This document shows, one piece after another, positions 26,491 through 36,340 of a stretch of 64,000 nt of DNA. Below the pieces are notes generated by a model. It was not told where the DNA came from and did not search any database. It saw only the letters and a program-made list of their open reading frames with translations. The position numbers and the translations under genes were made by a program. How positions within the stretch are numbered: the first letter of the stretch is position 1; every line of letters starts with the position of its first letter. Source of the DNA: Pseudomonas sp. GGS8 (GTDB lineage: Bacteria > Pseudomonadota > Gammaproteobacteria > Pseudomonadales > Pseudomonadaceae); NCBI RefSeq assembly GCF_024168645.1, contig NZ_JALJWF010000001.1:2781001-2845000 (forward strand), written 5' to 3'.

Positions 26491-26580
26491 TGTAGGAGCA
26501 CGGCTTGTCGGCGAAGGCGATCTTCAGGACGCTTTCGCCGGCAAGTCGGATCGCCGCACCGCTGTCTCCTACAGTTTTTT
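26491..26580. repeat. REPIN-like inverted repeat followed by a T run
   Basis: TGTAGGAG...GGCGAAGGCGAT pairs with ...GCCGC...CTCCTACA. The right end runs into TTTTTTT, so it probably serves as the terminator of cstA-yjiX. It differs in sequence from the GGGAGCGGGCTTGCCC copies. Confidence 0.7.
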
Positions 26581-26600
26581 TGCGTCCGGGAGACCTTATT

Positions 26601-27572
26601 TTGTTAGCGCCAATCCCTGTCACGATCCTCAGCGGCTTCCTCGGCGCTGGTAAAACCACCTTGTTGCGCCACCTGCTCAAAGCCGAGCACGGTCTGAAAA
26701 TCGCCGTGATCGAAAATGAATTCAGTGACGCCGGCATCGACACCCAACTGTTGGGCGATGAGCCGGTGCAAGTGATGACGCTGTCCAACGGCTGCGTCTG
26801 CTGCACCATTCATACTGATTTGACCAAGGCCCTGTACCTGTTGCTGGAACGCCTGGAGAGCGGCGAAATCGCCTTCGACCGTCTGGTGATCGAATGCACC
26901 GGTCTGGCCGACCCGGCACCGGTAGCGCAAACCTTCTTCATCGACGAAGAGCTGCGCGAGCGCTATATCCTTGACGGCATCATCACCCTGGTCGACGCCA
27001 AACATGCCGAACACCACCTGACTCAGACCATCGCCCAGGCGCAGATCGGTTTTGCCGACCGCTTGCTGGTGAGCAAACGCGATCTGGTGGATGAGTCGAC
27101 CTTCGCTGCCCTCAGCGAACGTCTGACCCGCATCAACCGTCGCGCCCCGATTCGCGTGGTCGACCACGGCAAGATTGATCTGGCCGAACTGCTCGATGTG
27201 CGTGGTTTCAACCTCAATGCCGACCTCGGTGGTGGCGTGAGTTTGCGCCCGGTGAGCAAGGCGCCCTCCAACGATCGTATTTCCAGCCTGGTATTGCGCA
27301 CCGACAAGCCGCTGGATATCGACAAGCTCAGCGAGTTCATGAACGAACTGCTGGAAGACCATGGCAAGCAATTGCTGCGCTACAAAGGCGTTTTGAACAT
27401 CCTCGGCGAACCGCGACGCATGGTGTTTCAGGGAGTATTGAAACTTTACGGTTTCGATTGGGATACGGAGTGGGCGGATGACGAGGCGCGGGAAAGCGTG
27501 ATCGTGTTCATTGCCGATGAGTTGCCAGAAGAGAAAATTCGCAAGGGGTTTACGCGGGTTGCGGTGGGTTGA
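26601..27572 (+). CDS. yjiA: CobW/YjiA-type GTPase, metal-chaperone family
   Basis: 323 residues from a TTG start. 'TILSGFLGAGKTTLLRHLL' is the P-loop, 'SNGCVCCTI' the C-x-C-C metal motif, and 'LVIECTGLADPAP' and 'LLVSKRDLVD' are further GTPase motifs; the CobW C-terminal domain begins near residue 215. The N-terminus of E. coli YjiA aligns directly with the residues after this TTG, which has GGGAGACC upstream. An ATG further upstream would put coding sequence inside the REPIN hairpin and is unlikely. The protein binds Zn and GTP; its client is not known. It follows cstA-yjiX, an order shared with enterobacteria. Confidence 0.9.
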   Translation: MLAPIPVTILSGFLGAGKTTLLRHLLKAEHGLKIAVIENEFSDAGIDTQLLGDEPVQVMTLSNGCVCCTIHTDLTKALYLLLERLESGEIAFDRLVIECTGLADPAPVAQTFFIDEELRERYILDGIITLVDAKHAEHHLTQTIAQAQIGFADRLLVSKRDLVDESTFAALSERLTRINRRAPIRVVDHGKIDLAELLDVRGFNLNADLGGGVSLRPVSKAPSNDRISSLVLRTDKPLDIDKLSEFMNELLEDHGKQLLRYKGVLNILGEPRRMVFQGVLKLYGFDWDTEWADDEARESVIVFIADELPEEKIRKGFTRVAVG

Positions 27573-27593
27573 AAATGTGCTCGTCGGTGATGA

Positions 27594-27668
27594 CGCCTTC
27601 GCGGGCAAGCCTCGCTCCTACAGAGGATATGCAATACCTGTGGGAGCGAGACTTGCCCGCGAAGGCGA
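27594..27668. repeat. REPIN-like inverted repeat (short class)
   Basis: GCCTTCGCGGGCAAG at the left and its complement at the right, with GCTCCTACAG/CTGTGGGAGC inside. It ends 1 bp before the stop codon of the convergent GntR gene. Confidence 0.88.
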
Positions 27669-27669
27669 T

Positions 27670-28359
27670 CTAACCGGCGACACGATTGTGGCTCAGAGCC
27701 GATCCCGCATTCAGCAATGTCTCTTCCATGTAATCAAGGTGCCGGGTCAACAATGTCTCTGCCCTCCGAGCGTCCCCGCACTCTACCGCAGCCAAAATCC
27801 CTTCGTGCACCTGCCAGACGCAATAGCCCTCTACCCACGCATTGAAATGCGCCGTCGCCAATGAAGTCAACGGCACCAGGCTGCCAAGAAAATGCACCAG
27901 CGGTGCATTTCCCGCCATTTCGGCCAGTTGCAAGTGAAACTCCCCCGATAACCGAATCGCTGGACCACGCTCCTTACATAGGCGCTCGCTTTCGATCAAG
28001 GCACGCAGGCGTTTCAGTTTTTTCGGGCGAGGCTGCTGGCAGGCAAGTTTCACCAGCGTGATTTCGGTCAGACGCCGGGCATGAAGCGTCTGACGGGTCT
28101 GTTCGACATCGGGCTCGGCGACCCGGGGGCGATGATTGGTCCGCAGGATGATGATCTGCTGATGGGACAGTTGCGTCAGCACATTACGAATATCACTGCG
28201 CCTGGCACCGAACATCTGCGCCAGGCTATCTTCGGTAAAGCGACTGTCCGCATTGATGCGCTGTTCGAGAATCGCGTCGAAGATCCGCGAATAGAGATCA
28301 TCCACCAGCGGGTGAAAGGGCAGGGCAACAAGAGTTTGTGGTGAGGCGAAGCTGTTCAT
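27670..28359 (-). CDS. GntR family regulator, FCD type
   Basis: 229 residues. Winged helix-turn-helix about residues 20-85 ('FTEDSLAQMFGARRSDIRNV'), then an all-helical FCD effector domain with 'GEFHLQLAEMAGN' (metal-binding pattern of Asp/His type) and 'VHEGILAAVECGDARRAETL'. GGAGACAGGCC precedes the ATG. It lies 27 bp downstream of a second FCD regulator gene and beyond the dicarboxylate transporter, all on one strand. It may respond to an organic acid; no target is evident. Confidence 0.9.
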   Translation of the reverse strand: MNSFASPQTLVALPFHPLVDDLYSRIFDAILEQRINADSRFTEDSLAQMFGARRSDIRNVLTQLSHQQIIILRTNHRPRVAEPDVEQTRQTLHARRLTEITLVKLACQQPRPKKLKRLRALIESERLCKERGPAIRLSGEFHLQLAEMAGNAPLVHFLGSLVPLTSLATAHFNAWVEGYCVWQVHEGILAAVECGDARRAETLLTRHLDYMEETLLNAGSALSHNRVAG

Positions 28360-28386
28360 GGCCTGTCTCCAGTTCGAAGAGGGGGG

Positions 28387-29091
28387 TCAACTGCCAAGGT
28401 GGTCGTCCGGGATGTTCAATTCGATGCCCATCCGTTGGCCTTCCCGAAGAATATGCCGACGCATCTCGGCGCTGGCCTGGGCGCTGTTCTTGCTGCGGAT
28501 CGCTCGCACCATGGCTTCGCTTTCTTCAAGGCGTTCAGCCAGATGCTCCGGAGAATTGCGCAGCACGTCAGCGCTTTGCTTGAGGGCATTGCTGGTTTGT
28601 TGCACCACACTCTGGAAAATCGGGTTCGAGGTCAGGGTGAACAACTCTTCGTGGAACGCGATGTAGGCGTTCACACCGGCCTCGCTGTCATTGGCTTCCA
28701 GGGCTTCGCGCATGTCCATCAGGGTCAGGCGCAGTTGCCCGACTTCCTTGCTGCTGATGGACTGTGCCACCAGGCCGACGATGAACGGCTCAAGGGTGTA
28801 GCGCAGTTGCAGCACGTCTTCCAGGCTGGCCCCGGCGACCGCGCTGTCGTGGCTTTGGCTGTCGCTGAGATTGGCTTCCAGCACCACTACGCCTTTACCC
28901 GGCATCGAGCGCACCAGCCCGAGGGTTTCCAGCACGATCACCGCTTCGCGCAGGCTTGGGCGGCTGATGCCCAGTTGTTCGGCCAGTTCACGCTGGCCCG
29001 GCAGCATTTCGCCGGAACGCCACTGACCGCGGGCCAGCGCGGCCCGTAGTTTTTCTACCACTGAATTTACGACGGTTGACGAGGTAATCAC
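28387..29091 (-). CDS. GntR family regulator, FadR/FCD type
   Basis: 234 residues from a GTG start. 'LPGQRELAEQLGISRPSLRE' is the recognition region, 'PGKGVVVLEANLSDSQ' the wing, and 'AYIAFHEELFTLTSNPIFQS' a typical FCD metal-binding block. I chose the GTG at 29091 because GGAG stands 6 nt before it; the longer frame would start with a GTG inside the terminator hairpin of the transporter gene. Its place directly after a dicarboxylate transporter suggests control of C4-dicarboxylate or related acid uptake, but this is inference. Confidence 0.88.
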   Translation of the reverse strand: MITSSTVVNSVVEKLRAALARGQWRSGEMLPGQRELAEQLGISRPSLREAVIVLETLGLVRSMPGKGVVVLEANLSDSQSHDSAVAGASLEDVLQLRYTLEPFIVGLVAQSISSKEVGQLRLTLMDMREALEANDSEAGVNAYIAFHEELFTLTSNPIFQSVVQQTSNALKQSADVLRNSPEHLAERLEESEAMVRAIRSKNSAQASAEMRRHILREGQRMGIELNIPDDHLGS

Positions 29092-29114
29092 TGTTCGCTC
29101 CAAATCGCGATAAA

Positions 29115-29138
29115 TGTGCCTGCCCGTGGGCAGGCACA
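29115..29138 (-). terminator. Hairpin after the dicarboxylate transporter gene
   Basis: An 11-bp perfect stem TGTGCCTGCCC/GGGCAGGCACA with a 2-nt loop lies 6 bp past the transporter stop. The minus strand continues TTTATCG, so it may be a partial terminator or a transcript-stabilising hairpin before the GntR genes. Confidence 0.6.
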
Positions 29139-29144
29139 CGTTGT

Positions 29145-30458
29145 TTAAAATTCCTGCTGATGTGCCGGGACAACCGGTTTTCTCGGCTGGAAGGTATAAC
29201 CCACCTGGCCGGACAGCACTTTGTTTGCCCGTTGGATATCGATGTCCTTTTCCCAGCGGGCAATGGCCACTGTGGCGACGCAGTTACCGATCAAATTGGT
29301 CAGCGCCCGGCCGATGCCCATGAACCAGTCCACCGCCAGCACCAGCACCAGGCCCACCACCGGAATCGCCGGGATCGCCGTCAGGGTGGCGGCGAGAATC
29401 ACCAGCGCCGAGCCGGGAATCCCGTGGGCACCTTTGGAGGTGATCAGCGACACCAGCAGAATCGTCAACAGGTCAGTCATGGCCAGCGGCGTGCCGGTGG
29501 CATTGGCGATGAACACAATGGCCAGGGTCAGGTAGATCGAAAAACCATCAAGGTTGAACGAATACCCGGTCGGAATCACCAGCCCGACCGTGGAGCTGCC
29601 GATGCCCAGATGCTCAAGCTTGCGCATGATTTGTGGTAGCACGGCATCGGAAGAAGCGGTGCCCATGACGATCAGCAGTTCTTCGCGCAGGTACTTGAGC
29701 AGTGGCCACATCCGCAGACCGGAGAGGCGCATCACCAGGCCGAGAATCAGCGCCACGAACGCCGTGCAGGTCAGGTAAAACAGGCCGACCAGGCTGCCCA
29801 GGTGTTGCAGCGAGTCCAGGCCATATTTGCTGGTGGTGAAGGCGATGGCGCCGAAGACGCCGATCGGCGCCAGGCGCACGATCATGCCCATGATGCGGAA
29901 GATCACATGGCTCAGCTCATTGATCAGCCGGGAAATACCCGACGCCGCTTCACCCACCAGGTTCAGCGCGCTGCCGAACAGCACCGAAAACAGCAGGACT
30001 TGCAGGATGTTGTTGTCGGCGAAGGCGCCGATCACCGACGTCGGAATCAGGTCCATCAGGAACTGCGTGGTGGTGTGCATGTGCTGACCGCGCTGGGCGA
30101 TGTCGCCCATGTCGGCAGCGGAGAGCTGCTCCAGATGAATGTTCGCGCCGCTGCCGATACCGGTCGTGAAGGCGAATACCAAGCCAATCACCAAGGCGAT
30201 GGTGGTCAGCACTTCGAAGTAAATCACCGACTTGAGGCCAATGCGGCCGACCTTCTTCAGGTCACCGGCACCGCTGATGCCGCTGACCACCACGCAAAAC
30301 ACGATCAGGCCGATGAGCATCTTGATCAGTTTGATGAAGCCGTCGCCGAGGGGTTTGAGTTGGGCGGAGTATTCGGGAAGGGTCAGTCCGCAGATGATGC
30401 CGAGCACCAGTCCGAGAACCACTTGAAGGAAGATTGAACGCGAGCACCATCTGAGCAT
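29145..30458 (-). CDS. Dicarboxylate/amino acid:cation symporter, DctA-like
   Basis: 437 residues of the DAACS family. 'LKPLGDGFIKLIKMLIGLIV', 'FLMDLIPTSVIGAFADNNIL', 'ELLIVMGTASSDAVLPQIMR' and 'VIPTGYSFNLDGFSIYLTLA' follow the order of DctA, with the hairpin serine region and the NLDG motif. The variant 'GTASSDAVLP' replaces the 'GTSSSESALP' of E. coli DctA, so the substrate may be another dicarboxylate or acidic compound. About eight transmembrane helices with two re-entrant loops are expected. Two FCD-type GntR genes follow on the same strand. The 250-bp region upstream of the gene holds the glyA terminator and nothing else I recognise. Confidence 0.9.
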   Translation of the reverse strand: MLRWCSRSIFLQVVLGLVLGIICGLTLPEYSAQLKPLGDGFIKLIKMLIGLIVFCVVVSGISGAGDLKKVGRIGLKSVIYFEVLTTIALVIGLVFAFTTGIGSGANIHLEQLSAADMGDIAQRGQHMHTTTQFLMDLIPTSVIGAFADNNILQVLLFSVLFGSALNLVGEAASGISRLINELSHVIFRIMGMIVRLAPIGVFGAIAFTTSKYGLDSLQHLGSLVGLFYLTCTAFVALILGLVMRLSGLRMWPLLKYLREELLIVMGTASSDAVLPQIMRKLEHLGIGSSTVGLVIPTGYSFNLDGFSIYLTLAIVFIANATGTPLAMTDLLTILLVSLITSKGAHGIPGSALVILAATLTAIPAIPVVGLVLVLAVDWFMGIGRALTNLIGNCVATVAIARWEKDIDIQRANKVLSGQVGYTFQPRKPVVPAHQQEF

Positions 30459-30660
30459 GGGAGGAATCCTGGTCGGTGTCCTGGCTGCCGTGCGCTAAGC
30501 GCATCAGATTCAGGACTTAATTATTGTGGTCTTACCGGTATGTCCAGTGCAGGCGCAGTCTACGCTGGATTTTTTCAGGATGACAAGAGGGCGCAGCAAA
30601 ATTGGCATGACCGGTCTGACCAGTGGTGCAGACCCCATTGATCTTTATGACGGACGAAAA

Positions 30661-30686
30661 AAAACCGGCCATCACTGGCCGGTTTT
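30661..30686 (-). terminator. Terminator of glyA
   Basis: AAAACCGGCCA/TGGCCGGTTTT with a TCAC loop, A/T tracts on both sides, immediately past the glyA stop. Confidence 0.92.
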
Positions 30687-30712
30687 TTCATGGCTGCGGT
30701 TTAGCGCTGCAA

Positions 30713-31966
30713 TTAAGCGCCGTATACCGGCAGTTTCTTGCAGATGGCTTTGACCTTCTCGCGAACGGCGTCGATCACCGCTTCGTTGTTCAGGTCAGCC
30801 AGGATGTCGCAGATCCAGCCAGCCAGCTCTTTGCACTCGGCTTCCTTGAAACCGCGAGTGGTCACTGCCGGGGTACCGAAACGCAGGCCGGAGGTGACGA
30901 ACGGGGAGCGTGGATCGTTCGGTACCGAGTTCTTGTTCACGGTGATGAACGCTTTGCCCAGCGCGGCGTCGGCGTCTTTACCGGAGATTTCCTGCTTGAT
31001 CAGCGACAGCAGGAACAGGTGGTTCTGAGTACCGCCCGACACCACGTCGAAACCGCGCTCGATGAACACGCCGGCCATGGCCTGAGCGTTTTTCACCACT
31101 TGTTGCTGGTAGGCCTTGAACTCAGGTTGCAGCGCTTCCTTGAAGCAGATCGCCTTGGCAGCGATCACGTGCTCCAGCGGGCCACCCTGGGCGCCCGGGA
31201 ATACTGCGGAGTTCAGCTTCTTCTCGATGTCAGCGTTGGCGCGAGCCAGGATCAGGCCGCCACGTGGACCGCGCAGGGTCTTGTGGGTAGTGGTCGTCAC
31301 GACGTCAGCGAAAGGCACCGGGTTCGGGTAGACGCCAGCGGCGACCAGACCGGCCACGTGGGCCATGTCGACGAACAGGTAGGCGCCAACCTTGTCGGCG
31401 ATTTCACGGAAGCGCGGGAAGTCCAGAATCTGCGAGTAGGCAGAGAAACCGGCCACGATCATTTTCGGCTTGTGCTCAACGGCCAGACGCTCGACTTCGT
31501 CGTAGTCGATCAGGCCATTGGCGTCGATGCCGTACTGAACGGCGTTGTACAGCTTGCCGGAGGAGGAAACGCTGGCACCGTGGGTCAGGTGACCACCGTG
31601 GGCCAGGCTCATGCCCAGAATGGTGTCGCCTGCTTGCAGCAGGGCCAGGTAAACGGCGCTGTTGGCTTGCGAGCCAGCGTGTGGCTGAACGTTGGCGTAA
31701 TCGGCGCCGAACAGTTCTTTGGCACGGTCGATGGCCAGTTGCTCAACCACGTCGACGAACTCGCAACCACCGTAGTAGCGCTTGCCCGGGTAGCCTTCGG
31801 CGTACTTGTTGGTCAATACCGAGCCTTGAGCTTCCATCACCGCAGGGCTGGTGTAGTTTTCCGAAGCGATCAGCTCAATGTGTTCTTCCTGGCGCTGAGC
31901 TTCTTGCTCCATGGCGGCAAAAAGGTCGGCGTCGAACTTGGCAATAGTCAAATCACGGCTGAACAT
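30713..31966 (-). CDS. glyA: Serine hydroxymethyltransferase
   Basis: 417 residues, the standard length. '[20 protein letters not shown]', '[20 protein letters not shown]' and the PLP lysine in '[16 protein letters not shown]' identify it. It moves a one-carbon unit from serine to tetrahydrofolate, giving glycine. The ATG at 31966 is preceded by GAGGACCGCC, so the four extra codons upstream are not needed. The neighbour is morA, matching the glyA3-morA order in P. aeruginosa. Confidence 0.97.
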   Translation of the reverse strand: MFSRDLTIAKFDADLFAAMEQEAQRQEEHIELIASENYTSPAVMEAQGSVLTNKYAEGYPGKRYYGGCEFVDVVEQLAIDRAKELFGADYANVQPHAGSQANSAVYLALLQAGDTILGMSLAHGGHLTHGASVSSSGKLYNAVQYGIDANGLIDYDEVERLAVEHKPKMIVAGFSAYSQILDFPRFREIADKVGAYLFVDMAHVAGLVAAGVYPNPVPFADVVTTTTHKTLRGPRGGLILARANADIEKKLNSAVFPGAQGGPLEHVIAAKAICFKEALQPEFKAYQQQVVKNAQAMAGVFIERGFDVVSGGTQNHLFLLSLIKQEISGKDADAALGKAFITVNKNSVPNDPRSPFVTSGLRFGTPAVTTRGFKEAECKELAGWICDILADLNNEAVIDAVREKVKAICKKLPVYGA

Positions 31967-32096
31967 GGCGGTCCTCAAGGATCGGGGCAGAAAAGGGGGG
32001 CATTCTAACCCAACCGCTTTTAGATGGCATATGAAAGGACATCATGTCGCAGACAAGTGGGCTTCATGACGGGATCAGCGGTGATCGTGCTGGCCT

Positions 32097-32188
32097 CATC
32101 GCGGGCAAGCCCGCTCCCACAGGGATCTTCAGTGGTCACAAATCTTGGGTACGCCCAAAAAACTGTGGGAGCGGGCTTGCCCGCGATG
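32097..32188. repeat. REPIN-like inverted repeat (short class)
   Basis: ATCGCGGGCAAGCCCGCTCC...CACAGG faces its complement TGTGGGAGCGGGCTTGCCCG across about 45 bp. It lies between the glyA promoter and the morA stop. Confidence 0.9.
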
Positions 32189-32213
32189 GGGCCGGCAGCC
32201 TCTGCGCAAGGCC

Positions 32214-35200
32214 TCAGTCAAACATGAACAGCGCATCGTTACTGAACTGCGCTTCGAACCGGCCGGCTGGCATCGGACGGCCGAACAGGTAGCCCTGAAC
32301 CTCATCGCAACCATGTTCACGCAGGAAGTCGAGCTGCTCGTGGGTTTCCACGCCCTCGGCGATCACCGCCAGATTGAGGCTGTGGGCCATGGCGATGATC
32401 GCCCGGGCAATCTGCGCATCCTGCTCACCGGATGGCAGGCCATCAACGAAAGTACGGTCGATTTTCAGCACGTCGATCGGGAATTGCTTGAGGTAGTTGA
32501 GCGATGAATACCCGGTGCCGAAATCGTCGACCGCAATGCTCAAGCCGAGGTTTTTCAACCCGGCGAGGATCTGCATCGCCTCGCTGACTTCACGCATCAG
32601 GATACTTTCGGTCAGCTCCAGCTCCAGGCACGCCGGCGGCAGCCCGGTTTCCTTGAGAATGGTGGCGATCCGCGTGCCGAGCTGCCCGTCGGAGAACTGC
32701 CGGGCCGAAATGTTTACCGAGACCTTCGGCACTCGCACCTTAGCCTGATGCCAGGTCTTGAGCTGACGGCAGGCTTCGCTGATCACCCAGTCGCCGACAT
32801 CCACCACCAGCCCGAGCTCTTCGAGCACTGGAATGAAATCCCCCGGTGGCACCAGACCACGGCGCGGGTGGCGCCAGCGCAGCAGGGCTTCGGCGCCGGT
32901 CAGGCGTTTGCCGTCGCCGCTGAATTGCGGCTGGTAGTACAGCACGAATTCATTTTGCTCCAGGGCATGGCGCAAGTCGCTTTCCAGCTCCAGACGCTCC
33001 AGGGCGCTGGCGTTCATGTCGGCCTGATAGAACTGGAAGTTGTTCTTGCCACGCTCCTTGGCGTGGTACATCGCGGTGTCGGCGTTCTTCATCAACTGAC
33101 TGAGTTCGCTACCGTCCTGAGGGCTCAGTGCGATACCGATACTGGCGGTGACGAAGAACTCGCGGCCTTCCAGCACGAACGGTTTCACCAAGCTGGCGAG
33201 AATCTGCTCGGCCACGTGAATCGCCCGGTTCAGCGCGATCTCGCGGTTGACCCGCGGTTGCAGCAGCAACGTGAACTCATCACCGCCCATGCGCGCTACG
33301 GTGTCGTCATCGTCGACGCAACCGAGCAAGCGCGTGGCCATTTCCTTGAGCATGCGGTCGCCGGCGGCATGGCCCAGGGAGTCGTTGATCGGCTTGAAGC
33401 GGTCCAGATCGAGGAACATCAGCACCACCCAGGACTTCTGCCGTTCGGCCGATTGCAGCGCGGTGTGCAGGCGATCCTGGAACAGCGTGCGGTTGGGCAG
33501 GTGGGTCAGGGCGTCGTAATAGGCGAGGCGGTGAATCCGTTGCTCACTGGCCTTGCGTTCGCTGATGTCGCTGAAGAAACACACGTAACTGGCCAGGTCG
33601 CCTTCGTCGTCGAGCACCGCCGTAATCCCGACCCAGGCCGGGTAATGCTCGCCGTTGCGGCGCTTGAGCCAGACTTCGCCTTCCCAGGTGCTGTGTTGGT
33701 GCAATTGCTTGAGCACGTAGCGCAGATGGGCTTCCTGCTGCTCGTCGACGGTGAGCATGTTCGGCAATTGGTCGAGAACCTGGGACACCGCATAGCCGCT
33801 GACGCGACTGAAGGCCTCGTTGGCCTGGACGATGTAGCCGGCCGGGTCAGTGATCAGGATCGCCGAGGTCGAGTGCTCGAATACCGTGGCCGCCATGCGC
33901 AGGTCTTTCTCGGCCCGGCGTTGCTGGCTGATGTCGCGACCGACCCCGAGCACGCCTTCAAAGGCGCCATGTTCGTCCCACACCAGCACCAGACGCAGCT
34001 CGATGGGGATCTTGCGCCCGTCGGCCCGCAGGCAGTCGAACAAAAACAGTTGGGTCTGCACCTGACTGCGCAGCAACGCCAGTTGGTCAGGTTTATCCAG
34101 CGCTTTGCTGACGCGGTCCATCAGGCTGTAGATGCCGCTCAGTTGTTGCGGGTTGGCGATGGTCGATTGCCAGCCGTTCTGGAATATCCAGTCGGCGTCG
34201 AAGCCCAGTACAGCTTGCACCGACGGGCTGACGTAATTGAGCGCCATCTTGCTGTCGGTGGAGAAAATCACGTCGCTGATGCTTTCGGCGAGCATTCGGT
34301 AGCGCTGCTCGCTGTCGCGCAGGGATTCACTGGCTTCGATCTGCTCGGTGATGTCCTTGGCCACGCCGATGATGCGCGTGACCTGATCGTGCCTATCCCG
34401 CGCCAGGGCCTGTTCACGAATATCGAAACGTCGCCATTTGCCGTCGCGATGACGGAAGCGCAGTTGGCATTGCAGCAATTGGGTGTACCCGGCGTGACGC
34501 TGGGACTGGCGCGAACGGTGATAGTAGTCGGCATCTTCGGGGTGCAAGAGGATTTCCCAGAAATACTCGCCCATCTGATGCAATTCGGTACGGTTGTAAC
34601 CCAGCGTCTGCCCCAGGTGATGGTTGCTGAAGATCATCCGCTGGCTGATCACGTCCTGCACATACAGGTGATCCGGTACGGTACGCACCACATCGGACCA
34701 GAACCCTTCGCGTTCCAGCAGTGAAAGCTCAATGAGTTTGCGGCTGGTGATGTCGCTGATGCTCAGGATCACCGCTCTATAGTCGGCCTGGTCTTCCGGC
34801 AGGCGCAACACCAGCCACAAGTGCTGGTCGCGGCCATTGGCATCCTGGAGTTTGATTTCCAGCTCAAGCTGTTTTTGCTGGTGGAGCACCGCTTCGAGCA
34901 CTTGATTGCCGATGGCCGTGCAGTCCAGTGGGCAGCCGTTGATCAGCAGTTTCCAGGCCTGCTCACAGGAATTGACATTGAGCAGTTGCAGGGCGACCTG
35001 GTTGACCTCGGTGATGCGCAGTTCCTGCAGCAGTTGTTGGCGTTGCTCCGGTGTATCGAGCCAGGTCCTCAACTGCTCGCTGCTGGTGAGTTGCGCCTTG
35101 TCGAAAAAACCTTTGAGCCCGGACAGATCGAGCACGCACAGGGCAACGCCGGTACCCTCGAAAATGTCCTGATAGCGTCGGCGGCCTTCATGCAGTTGCC

Positions 35201-36062
35201 GTTGACGGCGGCGAATGTTCAGCAAAGCGATGAACGGTAACAGCGAGAAGGCCAGGCCCAGCAAGCATTTGCCGATGAACGCCGGCAGCAGTTGTTCGAT
35301 GACCCGTTGCCGGTCGAATAGACCGCGCAATTGCCAGTCGCTGCCGCTCAGGGGAACGGTCAGCACGCTGTTGGTCAGTTCGTCGGGTGTCAGCGCGGTG
35401 GGTTTGGCTGAGGGCAGGGTGTCATCGCGGCTGATGATCTGATGATTGGTGCGGTTTTCCACAAGCCACAGGGGGCGGATGCCGGCGTCGCCCTGTTTGG
35501 TCAGTGCTGAGAAAAACGTTGGCATCAGGCGCAAGGCCCAATAACCGCGGGTGCTGCCGCTGGCCTGATGCAGGAGCAGGTGCACCACCGAGCCGTCGTC
35601 GGCATTGCTGAAATAATGGGCCTGGGCGCGACTGCGCTGGACCAGTTCGCTCAGGTAGTTGGCGTCCTGGCTGTCGGTGGCGCTGTCGCTGAGGATTTTT
35701 CCGGAGGGACTGAGCAGCGCCAGGCTGCGCAGGTCGGGCAGCGACTGTTGCAGTTTGCGCAGCAACGCCTGCTGTTCGTCGGCGCTTTGCGGTTGTTCGA
35801 TGATCGGTAGCAGATTAAGGGCGATCTGGGCGTTGAGCGCCATGTTGAGGCTGACTTGCGAAGCCAGATCGGCGGTGTAGTCGATGGTGTACTGGCGCTG
35901 GTTTTTCTGGGTTTCGCGCAGTTGATCCAGCAGTTGCCAGAACAGCAGTGCGATCAGCAACAGCACGAGAGTCGCCAGCGCGCCCTTCAAGCTTCCGCGC
36001 AGGGGCGAGCCGAGCCCAGGGTTGAGCACGCTCGCGGACGATGGCGGAGTGACATTGGACAA
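32214..36062 (-). CDS. morA: MorA-like membrane protein with PAS, GGDEF and EAL domains
   Basis: 1282 residues. Membrane helices at about 27-46 and 258-283 enclose a roughly 210-residue periplasmic domain. Then come several PAS-type segments (about 295-440, degenerate; 455-575; 585-715; 725-840), a GGDEF domain with an exact G-G-D-E-F at 926-930, and an EAL domain with E-A-L-L-R at 1058-1062 and '[20 protein letters not shown]'. The position usually holding the Arg of the inhibitory R-x-x-D site is Asp, so product inhibition is probably lost. Both c-di-GMP synthesis and breakdown look possible. MorA controls flagella timing, motility and biofilm in pseudomonads; the glyA neighbour supports the name. 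The start is a TTG with AGGA 7 nt upstream; no ATG is nearby. Confidence 0.9.
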   Translation of the reverse strand: MSNVTPPSSASVLNPGLGSPLRGSLKGALATLVLLLIALLFWQLLDQLRETQKNQRQYTIDYTADLASQVSLNMALNAQIALNLLPIIEQPQSADEQQALLRKLQQSLPDLRSLALLSPSGKILSDSATDSQDANYLSELVQRSRAQAHYFSNADDGSVVHLLLHQASGSTRGYWALRLMPTFFSALTKQGDAGIRPLWLVENRTNHQIISRDDTLPSAKPTALTPDELTNSVLTVPLSGSDWQLRGLFDRQRVIEQLLPAFIGKCLLGLAFSLLPFIALLNIRRRQRQLHEGRRRYQDIFEGTGVALCVLDLSGLKGFFDKAQLTSSEQLRTWLDTPEQRQQLLQELRITEVNQVALQLLNVNSCEQAWKLLINGCPLDCTAIGNQVLEAVLHQQKQLELEIKLQDANGRDQHLWLVLRLPEDQADYRAVILSISDITSRKLIELSLLEREGFWSDVVRTVPDHLYVQDVISQRMIFSNHHLGQTLGYNRTELHQMGEYFWEILLHPEDADYYHRSRQSQRHAGYTQLLQCQLRFRHRDGKWRRFDIREQALARDRHDQVTRIIGVAKDITEQIEASESLRDSEQRYRMLAESISDVIFSTDSKMALNYVSPSVQAVLGFDADWIFQNGWQSTIANPQQLSGIYSLMDRVSKALDKPDQLALLRSQVQTQLFLFDCLRADGRKIPIELRLVLVWDEHGAFEGVLGVGRDISQQRRAEKDLRMAATVFEHSTSAILITDPAGYIVQANEAFSRVSGYAVSQVLDQLPNMLTVDEQQEAHLRYVLKQLHQHSTWEGEVWLKRRNGEHYPAWVGITAVLDDEGDLASYVCFFSDISERKASEQRIHRLAYYDALTHLPNRTLFQDRLHTALQSAERQKSWVVLMFLDLDRFKPINDSLGHAAGDRMLKEMATRLLGCVDDDDTVARMGGDEFTLLLQPRVNREIALNRAIHVAEQILASLVKPFVLEGREFFVTASIGIALSPQDGSELSQLMKNADTAMYHAKERGKNNFQFYQADMNASALERLELESDLRHALEQNEFVLYYQPQFSGDGKRLTGAEALLRWRHPRRGLVPPGDFIPVLEELGLVVDVGDWVISEACRQLKTWHQAKVRVPKVSVNISARQFSDGQLGTRIATILKETGLPPACLELELTESILMREVSEAMQILAGLKNLGLSIAVDDFGTGYSSLNYLKQFPIDVLKIDRTFVDGLPSGEQDAQIARAIIAMAHSLNLAVIAEGVETHEQLDFLREHGCDEVQGYLFGRPMPAGRFEAQFSNDALFMFD

Positions 36063-36340
36063 ACTGTAATCCTGCGGTTTGGCTGGACTGGCGCGGCGTG
36101 CACTATAAGCCGGACGCCCGAAGGGCGGCTAGCATGCCTTGAGTTGTGGCGAAGTGCCAGTCCCACTCGGCTGGACTGCCTTCTGTCAATGAGGTAGCTT
36201 TGCCGGTTACGCGGGAGCGTTCCAGCTCCTAGGTTTTTTCAGCGCGCCGCCTTGATACCCATCAAACGAACGACGCGCATGGCCTGGCCGGGCATCGCCT
36301 GCGCTCCAATCATTCATCAGTCACTGACCCTAGGTTCTCC
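36063..36340. promoter_or_regulatory. Divergent control region between morA and ettA
   Basis: A 278-bp gap holding a nested inverted-repeat structure (36085-36163), a 10-bp direct repeat and a terminator-like hairpin (36214-36239), described separately. No gene is convincing here. Confidence 0.5.
36085..36239 (+). ncRNA. Candidate structured leader or small RNA upstream of ettA
   Basis: Three nested stems: GGACTGGC (36085-36092) with GCCAGTCC (36156-36163); GGCGTGC (36095-36101) with GCATGCC (36132-36138); CGCCC (36115-36119) with GGGCG (36123-36127) closed by a GAA loop. The outer right arm CAGTCC could instead pair with GGACTG at 36173-36178, because GGCTGGACTG is repeated at 36081 and 36169. 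Beyond it, GGAGC/GCTCC with six T after a 4-nt gap resembles a weak terminator. Mutually exclusive pairings before a terminator are what attenuators look like. I recognise no known riboswitch; the call is speculative. Confidence 0.3.

Noticed and set aside
24386..26809. An 807-codon open frame on the minus strand opposite cstA, yjiX and the start of yjiA
   Set aside because: It is antisense to three well-recognised genes and its translation has low-complexity His/Gln/Arg-rich composition typical of the complement of GC-rich coding DNA.
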